DNA from: Falcatimonas sp. MSJ-15 | GTDB lineage: Bacteria; Bacillota; Clostridia; Lachnospirales; Lachnospiraceae | NCBI RefSeq assembly: GCF_018918265.1 | Contig: NZ_JAHLQC010000005.1 | Span: 124,001-188,000 of the forward strand | DNA: 64,000 nt | Reading direction: 5' to 3' | Part shown: one piece after another, positions 50,822 to 60,989 of the stretch | Layout: each line of letters begins with the position of its first letter | Position numbering within the stretch: the first letter of the stretch is position 1 | Program-made: the position numbers and the translations under genes | Notes under the pieces: generated by a model | What the model saw: the letters and a program-made list of their open reading frames with translations, nothing else | Told to the model about the DNA's origin: nothing | The model's database searches: none

Positions 50822-51642
50822 GAGTTTCAGATTTGAGAATAAAAACTAAAAACAAAGAAATTGTAAAAGGTATCTCTTTTACTGTTAAAGATGGAGAGAT
50901 TGTTGGGATTGTTGGAGAATCAGGATCAGGAAAGACTCTTACAGCATTATCAGTTGCTGATCTCTTACCGGAAGGTGTAAGTGCACAAGGAAGTATAGAA
51001 CTTGACAATGATAAGAATATGTTAGAAATGTCAGAGACTGAACTTCGCAGCATAAAGGGTGATAAGATAGGAATGATATTTCAAGAGCCTATGACATCGC
51101 TTAATCCTACAATGAGAATAGGAAGACAGGTAATAGAACCACTTGTTATACACAAGAAGACAGATAAGAAACTTATGAAGTATATGGCAGTATCTATGCT
51201 TGAAGCAGTCGGACTTGAAGATGCAGAAGAGATATGCAATAAATATCCACATGAATTAAGTGGTGGAATGAGACAGAGAGTTATGATTGCAATGGCAATG
51301 ATTAACGAACCAAGCCTGTTAATAGCAGATGAACCAACAACAGCACTTGATGTTGTTGTACAAAAACAGATAATAGATCTTATTAAGAAGATTAATGAAG
51401 ATAATAACACTTCAGTTATATTCATTACACACAATCTTAAGCTTGTAAGACAATTCTGTGATAAAGTACTTGTAATGAAGGACGGCATGATTGTTGAACA
51501 AGGCACACCAGAGAGAATATTTAACGAACCAAAAGAGCAATATACAAGAGAGCTGATTAATGCAATTCCTGTACGTACACGAAGAAAAGTGCAAAAGCAG
51601 GAGAAACTAGAGAATGAGAAAGTGGTGGCTGTTAATGAGTAA
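50815..51642 (+). CDS. oppD: ABC peptide transporter ATPase
   Basis: GESGSGKT, LSGGMRQR, LLIADEPTTALDV. Confidence 0.92.
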   Translation: MLRVSDLRIKTKNKEIVKGISFTVKDGEIVGIVGESGSGKTLTALSVADLLPEGVSAQGSIELDNDKNMLEMSETELRSIKGDKIGMIFQEPMTSLNPTMRIGRQVIEPLVIHKKTDKKLMKYMAVSMLEAVGLEDAEEICNKYPHELSGGMRQRVMIAMAMINEPSLLIADEPTTALDVVVQKQIIDLIKKINEDNNTSVIFITHNLKLVRQFCDKVLVMKDGMIVEQGTPERIFNEPKEQYTRELINAIPVRTRRKVQKQEKLENEKVVAVNE

Positions 51643-52360
51643 TGTACTTGAAGTAAGAGATCTGTATGTTGGATATTATAATAAGAAGAAACTTTTTGAA
51701 CCGGCCCAGTACAAAGAAGTGTTAAAAGATATAACATTTGATATAAGAGAGAATGAGATTATGGGGCTTGTAGGACAAAGCGGATGTGGTAAGACTACTC
51801 TTTCTAAGGCAATACTTGGCGTGATTCCATATAAAAGTGGTGATATAAAGCATATGACAACACGACCACAGATGATATTTCAAGATCCATATAGCTCACT
51901 TAATCCAGTAAAAAAAATAGGCTGGATTCTTGAAGAACCACTAAAAGTAATTGGCGGTTATACAAAGGCAGAGAGAAAAGATAAAGCAATCTGGATGCTT
52001 GAAAAAGTTGGACTTAGTGGAGATTATTATAACAGACTTCCAAAAGAATTAAGTGGTGGACAGAGGCAGAGAATAAGTATCGGACAGGCACTTATGCAGA
52101 ATCCCGGATTTATTATTGCAGATGAACCAGTATCAGCACTTGATGTTACTGTACAGGCACAGATTATGGATCTTTTGCTTGAATTAAAAGAAGAGATGAA
52201 GTTATCATATCTGTTTATATCACATGATATAGATGTTATATATCAGATGTGCGACAGAGTAATGGTACTTAATAATGGTGAGATTGTAGAGATGGGTGAA
52301 GTTACACAGGTGCTTGATAACCCAAAAGACAGTTATACTAAGATGTTAGTCTCATTATAA
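51635..52360 (+). CDS. oppF: ABC peptide transporter ATPase
   Basis: GQSGCGKTT, LSGGQRQR, IIADEPVSALDV; start probably ATG 51635. Confidence 0.9.
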   Translation: MSNVLEVRDLYVGYYNKKKLFEPAQYKEVLKDITFDIRENEIMGLVGQSGCGKTTLSKAILGVIPYKSGDIKHMTTRPQMIFQDPYSSLNPVKKIGWILEEPLKVIGGYTKAERKDKAIWMLEKVGLSGDYYNRLPKELSGGQRQRISIGQALMQNPGFIIADEPVSALDVTVQAQIMDLLLELKEEMKLSYLFISHDIDVIYQMCDRVMVLNNGEIVEMGEVTQVLDNPKDSYTKMLVSL

Positions 52361-52535
52361 AAATCATACATATTACAAAACCTCTTGTAATAAATTACTG
52401 TATTATGTAGAACTGTATTGATAGTATTAAGTTTGAAGTGATGTTTAACGATATAGACACAAATGAGATAATATAGTAAACGAGATAATATAGTAAACAA
52501 GATAATATAGTAAATAAGACAAGGGGTTTGGTAAT

Positions 52536-52733
52536 ATGGAACAGAATGTAAAAATACCTGATGGTTTTAATATGTATTATATGTCAGACTATGCATATAT
52601 TGCGAATATAAGAGATGCAGAGATTATAACAGGAAACAGAAAAGATGATATACTTGAGAGATATCAGGAGTTTGTTAATATGCGAGATGAACATCCGGAT
52701 TATTATTGTGAATTAGCATGTGGACTATTATAA
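52536..52733 (+). CDS. Small hypothetical protein
   Basis: 65-aa ORF with AAGGGG upstream. Confidence 0.45.
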   Translation: MEQNVKIPDGFNMYYMSDYAYIANIRDAEIITGNRKDDILERYQEFVNMRDEHPDYYCELACGLL

Positions 52734-52764
52734 TGTGCTAAGATTCTATATATGCAAGGGTAGA

Positions 52765-53000
52765 AAGTACTTTAAAGGGTACTTTATTAAAGAGCATTAA
52801 AAGTGTTTTAAAGAGTATTTTATTAAAGAGCATTAAAATTGCTTTAAAGAGTACTTCATTAAAGAGCATTAAAATTGCTTTAAAGAGTACTTCATTAAAG
52901 AGTATTAAAATTGCTTTAAAGAGTACTTCATTAAAGAGTATTAAAATTGCTTTAAAGAGTACTTTATTAAAAGGTATTAAAAGGGTGTTAAAAGAATTTT
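52765..53000. repeat. 36-bp tandem repeat, about 6 imperfect units
   Basis: Unit AAAGAGTACTTCATTAAAGAG(T/C)ATTAAAATTGCTTT repeated without spacers. Confidence 0.85.
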
Positions 53001-53063
53001 TGAAAAAATGAAAAAAGTGCTTGCATTATTACACACATTAGTATATAATAGTCATTGTTGCGA

Positions 53064-53136
53064 TGGGCTATAGCCAAACGGTAAGGCACTGGACTCTGAC
53101 TCCAGCATTGTGCAGGTTCGAATCCTGCTAGCCCAG
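53064..53136 (+). tRNA. tRNA-Gln (anticodon CTG)
   Basis: Acceptor TGGGCTA/TAGCCCA, anticodon arm CTGGA-CTCTGAC-TCCAG, T arm GCAGGTTCGAATCCTGC. Confidence 0.95.
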
Positions 53137-53239
53137 TTTATATTGTTATTTGAAAAACTTTAATTGTTAGTGTCGCTAATGATTAAAGATTTTTTTCTTT
53201 AAAGATATTTATTCATAGACAATCGAGTTTTTCTTATTT

Positions 53240-53325
53240 GGAGTGGTATCGAAGTGGCCGTAACGAGACTGATTCGAAATCAGTTGAACCGCAAGGTTCC
53301 GTGGGTTCGAATCCCACCCACTCCG
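53240..53325 (+). tRNA. tRNA-Ser (anticodon CGA)
   Basis: Acceptor GGAGTGG/CCACTCC, anticodon arm ACTGA-TTCGAAA-TCAGT, long variable arm, T arm GTGGGTTCGAATCCCAC. Confidence 0.95.
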
Positions 53326-53399
53326 TTTATCCAAGAGCAATTAATAGAAGAGAGATGTATGCTTATATAAGGATATATTTCAGGAAAAGAGGAAATGTA

Positions 53400-54101
53400 A
53401 TGTATACGTTTAAGAGCCGTGTAAGATATAGTGAAGTAGACAGTAACTGTTTGATGAAATTATCATCAATAGTCAATTATATGCAAGATTGTAGTAATTT
53501 TCATTCACAGGACATAGGAATAACTGTTGATAGCATGAAGAAGGAAAAAAAGGCATGGTATCTTACATCGTGGCAGATAGAGATAATAAGAAGACCGGAA
53601 TTATTTGAACATATAACTATAGGTACACTTGCTTATGGGTTTGACGCATTCTTTGGATATCGTAATTTTTTTATAAAAGATGAGAAAGATAATATTATTG
53701 TAAAAGCTAATTCTATATGGGTATATATGGATCTTAATACAATGAGACCATATAGGATAGATAATGAGACAGCACAGAGATTTGGTATAGAAGATAAGCT
53801 TGATATGAATTACGAATCAAGGAAGATAAAGAGACCGGAAGTGCTTGATAAGCGAGATGAGATTAGAGTTACATATGAACAGATAGATACTAACGGACAT
53901 ATGAATAATGAACAGTATATAAGTGTGGCATACAGCCAGATACCTTATGATACGCAGGTTAAGACTATAAGAGCAGAATATAAGATATCAGCAAAACTTG
54001 ATGATATTATAGTTCCATATGTCGTTCATGAGAATGATGTATGGACAGTAGAACTTAGAAATTTGGAGAATAAACTTTATGCTATTGTACAGTTTTTATA
54101 A
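53400..54101 (+). CDS. Acyl-ACP thioesterase
   Basis: MYTFKSRVRYSEVDSNCLMKLSSIVNYMQD... and DTNGHMNNEQYISVA hot-dog motifs. Confidence 0.85.
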   Translation: MYTFKSRVRYSEVDSNCLMKLSSIVNYMQDCSNFHSQDIGITVDSMKKEKKAWYLTSWQIEIIRRPELFEHITIGTLAYGFDAFFGYRNFFIKDEKDNIIVKANSIWVYMDLNTMRPYRIDNETAQRFGIEDKLDMNYESRKIKRPEVLDKRDEIRVTYEQIDTNGHMNNEQYISVAYSQIPYDTQVKTIRAEYKISAKLDDIIVPYVVHENDVWTVELRNLENKLYAIVQFL

Positions 54102-54130
54102 GAACAACAATAGGTAGAATCGGAGGAAAT

Positions 54131-54976
54131 ATGATAGAATTAGGAAAAATTCAGACACTTGAGATTGTAAAAGAAACTGAATTTGGTGTATACCTTGGAG
54201 ATGGAATTAATCGTGAAGAGAGAATACTGCTTCCTAAGAAAAATGTAGAAAAAGGCAGTAAGATTGGTGATAAGATAGAAGTATTTGTATACAGGGATTC
54301 AGAGGACAGACTTATAGCAACAACTAAGCATCCGCTTATAACACTTGGTGAGACAGCAGTATTAAAAGTTACAGATACAGGTAAACTTGGAGCATTCTTA
54401 GATTGGGGACTTGAAAAAGATCTTTTTTTACCATTTAAGCAGCAGACAGTTAAGGCATATCCGGGTGAAGAATATATAGTTGCTTTATATATAGATAAAT
54501 CAAACAGACTTTGTGCGACAATGAATGTATATGATTATCTTAATACAGATAGTCCATATAAGAAGGATGACAAAGTAGAAGGAATAATATATAATATAAA
54601 CGATAGCTATGGAGCGTTTGTTGCCGTTGATGACAAATATAACGGAATGATATACAAGACAGAACTTACACCGGAGTTGAATGTTGGAGACAGACTTACA
54701 CTTAGAGTAGTGAAAGTAAGAGAAGATGGTAAGCTTGAACTTAGTACAAGACAAAGAGCGTATCTTCAGATTGATGCAGATGCCGAGAAGATCCTAAAAG
54801 TTATTGATGAATATGATGGAATTCTCCCATTTACAGAGAAAGCTTCACCTGAGGCAGTAAAGCGAGTTTTTGGAATGTCAAAAGCAGCTTTTAAAAGAGC
54901 TATCGGCAGATTACTTAAAGAGGACAGAATAATTGTTCGTGAGAAATCAATAGTGAGAAAACAGGAGGACCAGTAA
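54131..54976 (+). CDS. cvfB: S1-domain RNA-binding protein, CvfB family
   Basis: Tandem S1-like repeats (GKLGAFLDWGLEKDLFLPF) and C-terminal wHTH FGMSKAAFKRAIGRLLKE. Confidence 0.88.
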   Translation: MIELGKIQTLEIVKETEFGVYLGDGINREERILLPKKNVEKGSKIGDKIEVFVYRDSEDRLIATTKHPLITLGETAVLKVTDTGKLGAFLDWGLEKDLFLPFKQQTVKAYPGEEYIVALYIDKSNRLCATMNVYDYLNTDSPYKKDDKVEGIIYNINDSYGAFVAVDDKYNGMIYKTELTPELNVGDRLTLRVVKVREDGKLELSTRQRAYLQIDADAEKILKVIDEYDGILPFTEKASPEAVKRVFGMSKAAFKRAIGRLLKEDRIIVREKSIVRKQEDQ

Positions 54977-55350
54977 TGAAAACAATAATCAGTACAGAAA
55001 AAGCACCAGGAGCAATCGGACCATATTCACAGGCAATAGAAGTTAATGGTCTTGTATTTACATCAGGAGTAATTCCAGTAGTACCAGAGACAGGAGTAAT
55101 TCCTGAAGGAATTGAAGCACAGGCAGATCAGGCAATTAAGAATCTTGTTGAACTTGTTAAAGCTTCAGGTTCAACAGCAGAAAAAGTAATTAAGACAACA
55201 GTATTTATTAAGAACATGAATGATTTTGCTAAAGTTAATGAAATTTATGCAAAGTATTTTACAGAGAATTTCCCTGCACGTTCATGTGTTGAAGTTGCAA
55301 GACTTCCAAAAGATGTTTTAATCGAGATTGAAGCAATCGCAATGAAATAA
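54976..55350 (+). CDS. ridA: RidA family reactive intermediate deaminase
   Basis: APGAIGPYSQAIEVNGLVFTSGVIPV...FPARSCVEVARLPKDVLIEIEAIA. Confidence 0.93.
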   Translation: MKTIISTEKAPGAIGPYSQAIEVNGLVFTSGVIPVVPETGVIPEGIEAQADQAIKNLVELVKASGSTAEKVIKTTVFIKNMNDFAKVNEIYAKYFTENFPARSCVEVARLPKDVLIEIEAIAMK

Positions 55351-55513
55351 TAGATTAATAACATATATTATAACAGCACCGTTTCCAGACAGAGATAACA
55401 GACTCATGCTGGAAGCGGTGTATTAATATATAGACAAGGTTAATACTGAGTGTAAGAATTGTATATTATGGTGGTTGCTTACACTGGATACATTAATATG
55501 AGGAGATGAGAAG

Positions 55514-56524
55514 ATGAATAAAACATCAAAAACAAATACATTATTTTTGTGTGTATTGCTTTTTTACATAGGTGGAAGTATACTTTTATCGTTACTATTT
55601 GGAACAATTTTTAAGACATCACTTCCAACATGGGCAGGTCTTATTATAAGCCAGATGCTTATATTTATTCCAATTATATGCTATCTAAAGATTAATAATG
55701 AAAAGATAAGTGAACTGATACCATATAAGCCACTTAATATAAGTAATATTCTTATATGTGTATTATTCGCAATTCTTATGCTTCCGGTAGTACTTTTTAT
55801 AAATATGCTTTCAATGCTATTTGTGAAAAATGAGCTGCAGGAAACAGTTGGTTCTATATATAACTATCCATTTATATTGCAGGTACTTCTTTTGGCAGTA
55901 TTGCCGGCAGTATTTGAAGAATTTGCATTTAGAGGAGTCTTTTTTCAAAGTTTTAGACGCAATAACATATTTGGCGCAGCTATACTAAGTGGAGTTATGT
56001 TTGGACTTATGCATCTTAATTTTAATCAGTTTGCTTATGCATTTGTGCTTGGTATTGTATTTGCATTTTTGGTTGAAGGAACAGGAAGCATGTTTTCATC
56101 TATGACAGCACATTTTATTATTAATATGAATTCAGTGATGTGGATGGCTATTCTTAAGATAGCACAGAAGTTTATGGCAGCGAATGCAGAATTGTTTAAA
56201 GATGGTATAACAAATGAACAGTTTCAAAGTGTGGCAGGTCAGGATATGAGTTCTGTAATAGACAGCTCAGTACAGATGTCAGATCTTCCGACAAGTGTTG
56301 TAATTATGTATCTTATACTTTTTTTTGCAATGGCGATAATATTTGGCGTACTTGCATTTATTGTATATAGATGGTTATGTATACGTAATGGAAGATGGGA
56401 GCATATAAAACAAGTTGTTAAGAATCATCCATTTAAGAAAAAAGAAGAAAACTTTATTAATATGCCACTTGTAATTGCTATAATTGTAAGTGTTGGATAT
56501 ATGATTTTGACAGAACTATTGTAA
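55514..56524 (+). CDS. CPBP family intramembrane metalloprotease
   Basis: EEFAFRGVFFQSFRR motif and multiple TM helices. Confidence 0.88.
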   Translation: MNKTSKTNTLFLCVLLFYIGGSILLSLLFGTIFKTSLPTWAGLIISQMLIFIPIICYLKINNEKISELIPYKPLNISNILICVLFAILMLPVVLFINMLSMLFVKNELQETVGSIYNYPFILQVLLLAVLPAVFEEFAFRGVFFQSFRRNNIFGAAILSGVMFGLMHLNFNQFAYAFVLGIVFAFLVEGTGSMFSSMTAHFIINMNSVMWMAILKIAQKFMAANAELFKDGITNEQFQSVAGQDMSSVIDSSVQMSDLPTSVVIMYLILFFAMAIIFGVLAFIVYRWLCIRNGRWEHIKQVVKNHPFKKKEENFINMPLVIAIIVSVGYMILTELL

Positions 56525-56602
56525 CGCAAGGATTACTACAAAGTGAGATTATAACATAAGAATCAGATTAAAGACTTGGATTATTGTAGAATAAGAGTTA
56601 CT

Positions 56603-56650
56603 TTATAAGCTAGAGCGTAAAACGCACTACCTTTAGGTGATAGGTAGTTC
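56603..56650. mobile_element. IS200/IS605-like end remnant (reverse orientation relative to 41166-41186)
   Basis: TTATAAGCTAGAGCGTAAAAC exact reverse complement of 41166-41186, followed by palindromic CACTACCTTTAGGTG. Confidence 0.4.
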
Positions 56651-56813
56651 ACAGCATATAAAAAGCCATCCTTAATATTGATATTATTTCCCTTAAGTAG
56701 ACGAGGTAACTAACCAGAATCTATTTAGGGGGATTTTTATATCTAATATAGTAGGATGGCTTTTTGTAGGATGAATAATTTAAATGATTAGTATGCTTAG
56801 TTAATACGATTGT

Positions 56814-56990
56814 TTATACATATATATCAATATTTTGTCCAAGATTAGGTGTAACAGATTGTTCCATCATCTTAACCATGTTATCACCGGTTTCCTCAAG
56901 AGTGTCAAGTGATTTGCTTAGCATAAGAACACCGGCATCGTTGTTGACATTCTGAAGACTTATAGCCATTGAAAGAGCTGCAATATCCAT
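56814..56990 (-). CDS. YjfB family protein
   Basis: MDIAALSMAISLQNVNNDAGVLMLSKSLDTLEETGDNMVKMME. Confidence 0.75.
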   Translation of the reverse strand: MDIAALSMAISLQNVNNDAGVLMLSKSLDTLEETGDNMVKMMEQSVTPNLGQNIDIYV

Positions 56991-57155
56991 AAAAAAACCT
57001 CCTTTGCAATATTGTAACATCTATTAAGTATATAATCGTACTGACAATTTAAAAACTTAATACTTTTTCGGACATTATTTGACTTTAAGTTTGACATATT
57101 TTTGACCTTGGTGTAGTATAAAAAGTATGATGAGGAAGAAAGAGAGGGAACAAAA

Positions 57156-59204
57156 TTGAGAAGATTTTGTACACAGTGCGGAAGCGCTTTAGAAGAGGGT
57201 GCAAGATTTTGTTCATCATGTGGATGCAAAATTGAGTACAAAGAACAGAATATTAATGACAACAATGTTAATGACACCAACGTTAATGACAACAATGTTA
57301 ATACTAATAATACGAATACAAACACAGCTAATGTAATGGAAAATCAATATTCTGGTATGGATAATACCAATAATAATGGTTTTACATTTAACACATTTGC
57401 AACTAATGAACAGTCACAGGATAATGTAGTTATCCATGAACCACAGCAGTTTAATCAGAGTCAGCCAGTATTTGGCCAGTCAGAACCACAGCAGTTTAAT
57501 CAGAGTCAGCCGGTATTCGGCCAGTCAGAACCACAGCAGTTTAATCAGAATCAGCCAGTATTTGGTCAGTCAGAACCACAGCAGTTTAATCAGAGTCAGC
57601 CAGTATTCGGTCAGTCAGAACCACAGCAGTTTAATCAGAATCAGCCAGTATTTGGACAGCCAGAACCACAGCAGTTTAATCAGAGCCAGCCAGTATTTGG
57701 TCAGCCAGAATCACAGCAGTTTAATCAGAGCCAGCCAGTATTTGGTCAGCCAGAATCACAGCAGTTTAATCAGAGCCAGCCAGTATTCGGCCAGTCAGAT
57801 TTACAGCAAAATGATCAGGAATATAACATAGAAGACAGCGATAGTATAACAGATGATACAAAGTCAAAAGATACTACAGAGTCAAAAGATACTACAGATG
57901 CTCAAAGTGATGTTGTAAGTCTTGAAAAGAGTGAAAGTCAGATACAGCCAGAGGATCAGGCTTTTGCATTTGGAAATACATCACAGTCAGATAACCAGAC
58001 ATCTGTATTTGGAAATACATCACAGTTTGATAACGTATCACCACAGTTTGGAAGTACATCACAGTTCGATAACGTATCACCACAGTTTGGAAGTACATCA
58101 CAGTTCGACAATGTATCACCACAGTTTGGAAGTACATCACAGTTCGATAATGTATCACCACAGTTTGGAAGTACACCACAGTTTGACAACCAGGCACCAC
58201 AGTTCGACAATAATACACAGTTTGACAACAATGCACAGTTTGGAAACCCTGCACCACAGTTTGACAACAATGCACAGTTTGGAAACCCTGCACCACAGTT
58301 CGACAACAATACACAGTTTGGAAACTCTGCACCACAGTTTGACAACAATACACAGTTTGGAAACCAGACATCACAGTTTGATAACAATGCACAGTTTGGA
58401 AACCAGACATCACAGTTTGATAACAATACACAGTTTGGAAACCAGACATCACAGTTTGATAACAATACACAGTTTGGAAACCCTGCACCACAGCTTGACA
58501 ATAATACACAATTTGGAGGTCAGCCACAGCAGCAATCACAATTCGACAATAGTAATACTACAGATACAGCTAAAAAGAGTAAGAAGAAAAAGACAAAAGA
58601 AGCAAAGAAGCAAGCAAAAGCAGCAAAGCAACAGGCAAAAGCAACAAAACAGCAGAATGACGCACCTAAGAAAAAAGGAAAAGGTGGTGTAATAGCAGCA
58701 GTTGTTGTTATATTAGCACTTGTAGCAGCATTAGTTATTCTTCTTGTAAAACTTTTTACAGATGGTGGTTTTGATATAAATTCAATAACAGGTATATTTG
58801 GTGGTACATCAGGATATGAGAAGCCTTTTCAGCATATTTGTACAGCAATAGAAGAAGACGATGCATCAAAGCTTGAAGATGCATATCTTCCATCAACATG
58901 GGATGTATATGGTGTTACATCAGAAGATCTTTTAGAAGCATTAAAAGATGCATTCCTTGACTGTGGCGAAGTAAAAGACGTTACATATAAAGTAAGAAAA
59001 TCAGAAGAACTAAAAGATAGTGATCTTGATGAAGTAAAAGATTATATTGACACATATTATGAGGAAGATGGAACAATAAAGAGTGCTTATGATGTTACAG
59101 TTAAGATAACTGTTAAAGGTTCAGATGATAAAGAGACAACTACTGATGAATATGTAGTTGTTAAAGTCAATGGTAAGTGGTATATCACAACTATGACAAG
59201 ATAA
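57156..59204 (+). CDS. Zinc-ribbon, Q/N-rich tandem-repeat, single-TM protein with extracellular C-terminal domain (TTG start)
   Basis: FCTQCGSALEEGARFCSSCG; ~15-aa repeats EPQQFNQSQPVFGQS and ~13-aa repeats QFDNxxPQFGxxS; TM GGVIAAVVVILALVAALVILLV. Confidence 0.8.
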   Translation: MRRFCTQCGSALEEGARFCSSCGCKIEYKEQNINDNNVNDTNVNDNNVNTNNTNTNTANVMENQYSGMDNTNNNGFTFNTFATNEQSQDNVVIHEPQQFNQSQPVFGQSEPQQFNQSQPVFGQSEPQQFNQNQPVFGQSEPQQFNQSQPVFGQSEPQQFNQNQPVFGQPEPQQFNQSQPVFGQPESQQFNQSQPVFGQPESQQFNQSQPVFGQSDLQQNDQEYNIEDSDSITDDTKSKDTTESKDTTDAQSDVVSLEKSESQIQPEDQAFAFGNTSQSDNQTSVFGNTSQFDNVSPQFGSTSQFDNVSPQFGSTSQFDNVSPQFGSTSQFDNVSPQFGSTPQFDNQAPQFDNNTQFDNNAQFGNPAPQFDNNAQFGNPAPQFDNNTQFGNSAPQFDNNTQFGNQTSQFDNNAQFGNQTSQFDNNTQFGNQTSQFDNNTQFGNPAPQLDNNTQFGGQPQQQSQFDNSNTTDTAKKSKKKKTKEAKKQAKAAKQQAKATKQQNDAPKKKGKGGVIAAVVVILALVAALVILLVKLFTDGGFDINSITGIFGGTSGYEKPFQHICTAIEEDDASKLEDAYLPSTWDVYGVTSEDLLEALKDAFLDCGEVKDVTYKVRKSEELKDSDLDEVKDYIDTYYEEDGTIKSAYDVTVKITVKGSDDKETTTDEYVVVKVNGKWYITTMTR

Positions 59205-59347
59205 AATGTAATAAATTACAAAAACAAAGAAGGATTTTTGTAATTTGTATAGTTTGTGTTAAAAATGAATAAAAGTATTCCGATAGACAAATAAAGTATG
59301 CTATACTAGTGACGAAATAGTATAGCAGTAAATACGGAGGGCGACAT

Positions 59348-59803
59348 ATGGAGAAGAAGATTGCAATTGTTGTTATTATATTAACTGTATTAACTGTCGG
59401 AATATTCAAAGCAGGAATGGTAGCCGGCGCAGCGACATCAGAAGCTGGAAGCAGTGGAGATCCGTTAATAACCAAGAGTTATCTTGATGAGAGACTTGCA
59501 TCTCTTGGAGATACATCTTCTGGTGCATCAGGAACGAAGACATCAGCAGATTATAAGAAAGTTACATTGAATAAAGGCAGTGCATTATATGCAGATGCGG
59601 GAACAGAAGTAGTTCTCTATACAGGCAATGCCAAAGCTGTTTCTAACGGAGACGGAATTATCAATATAACAAAAGGAGAACTTACTGCTAATGGCATAAG
59701 TCTTGGTAAATACTGTTCATACCTTATACCAGCATCACAATCAGGAATTAGTGCAATTTCAGAATGTGTAGTGTTTGTAAAAGGTGGTTATACTATTAAA
59801 TAA
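59348..59803 (+). CDS. Hypothetical secreted protein
   Basis: N-terminal signal/TM segment, RBS ggaggg upstream. Confidence 0.6.
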   Translation: MEKKIAIVVIILTVLTVGIFKAGMVAGAATSEAGSSGDPLITKSYLDERLASLGDTSSGASGTKTSADYKKVTLNKGSALYADAGTEVVLYTGNAKAVSNGDGIINITKGELTANGISLGKYCSYLIPASQSGISAISECVVFVKGGYTIK

Positions 59804-59925
59804 GAAGAAAGTTAAATAATTATTAGAAACTAACGTAGATATAGAACTTTCTGCATAATATTTTGATTAATATATTATGTAGAAAGTTCTTTGCGTTATT
59901 ATCAAGTAATTGGAGGAAATTTATT

Positions 59926-60816
59926 ATGAACGGTTTAGAACTTAACACAAACAGACCAGTATGGATTGACTATTTAATGATTATAATCGGAACTTTTATG
60001 ATGGGATTTGCCATAAAAGTAATATATGATCCTATAAGTCTTGTAACAGGTGGGTTTACAGGTCTTGCAATAGTTGTAAAAGATGCTACACAAAGAGCGT
60101 TTGGAGGACATGGAATTCCACTGTGGGTTACTAACTACGGTCTTAATATTCCGATGTTTTTAGTTGCATATAAGATAAAAGGCAAGAAATTTATTGGAAG
60201 AACTTTTTTTGCAACAACAATGTTATCTTTAGCACTTATGGTAATTCCTGAGATACCAATACTTAGAGATGATTATGTGCTTGCATGTATATTTGGTGGT
60301 GTTATAACTGGAGCCGGTACAGGACTTGTATTCTTGGCAAGAGCGACAACAGGTGGAACAGATATGTTAGCAGCTATAATACAGACATTTTGTAAACATT
60401 ATACAATAGCACAGATTATGCAGGTTGTAGATGGAGTAGTAGTAATAATCGGAGCATTTGTATTTGGACTTAACAAAGCACTCTATGCTGTAATTGCAAT
60501 ATATGTAGTAACACTTGTGTCAGATGGAATAATAGAAGGTCTTAAATTTTCTAAAGCAGCCTATATCATATCAGAACATTATGATGAAATTGCACAAAAA
60601 ATCATGTCGGATCTTGAGAGAGGCGTAACAGGCATAAATGCGACAGGAATGTATTCAAATAATGCGAAAAAAATGTTGTTTTGTGTCGTTTCTAAGAAAG
60701 AAATGATACAAGTAAAAGAAATTGTAGCAAAAATCGACCCAAGTGCATTTGTAATTGTTAGTGATGTAAGAGAAGTCTTTGGAGAAGGTTTTATTGAATA
60801 TAAACAGAAAAATTAA
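59926..60816 (+). CDS. YitT family membrane protein (DUF161/DUF2179)
   Basis: ISLVTGGFTGLAIVVKD..., LARATTGGTDMLAAII; C-terminal DUF2179-like region. Confidence 0.88.
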   Translation: MNGLELNTNRPVWIDYLMIIIGTFMMGFAIKVIYDPISLVTGGFTGLAIVVKDATQRAFGGHGIPLWVTNYGLNIPMFLVAYKIKGKKFIGRTFFATTMLSLALMVIPEIPILRDDYVLACIFGGVITGAGTGLVFLARATTGGTDMLAAIIQTFCKHYTIAQIMQVVDGVVVIIGAFVFGLNKALYAVIAIYVVTLVSDGIIEGLKFSKAAYIISEHYDEIAQKIMSDLERGVTGINATGMYSNNAKKMLFCVVSKKEMIQVKEIVAKIDPSAFVIVSDVREVFGEGFIEYKQKN

Positions 60817-60989
60817 AATGTTTTGGTCACATTAGCTTATTATCGGCAAAAAAAAACATTCAATATACAAAATAAACAAAACCGCAAAAAATAATTTGTT
60901 AAATTGGAATATGGAATAGTTGCGGATTATAGTGTATTATAAAGGAAGTAAAAGCAAAGAAGAATATTGTATTCTAGGAGGAAAATAAA

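Noticed and set aside
52765-53000. CRISPR array (36-bp periodicity)
   Set aside because: Units are contiguous with no spacers and there are no cas genes nearby.
53064-53325. tRNA genes as integration site of the mobile element
   Set aside because: No integrase or tRNA 3'-end duplication seen near them; the mobile element lies more than 28 kb away.
53238-53399. N-terminal extension of the thioesterase ORF
   Set aside because: The extension translates tRNA-Ser; the true start is ATG 53400.
57892-58692. Long overlapping ORFs on both strands (57922-58692 +, 57892-58539 -, 57956-58501 -)
   Set aside because: Shadow frames generated by the tandem repeats inside the 57156-59204 CDS; low-complexity translations without RBS.
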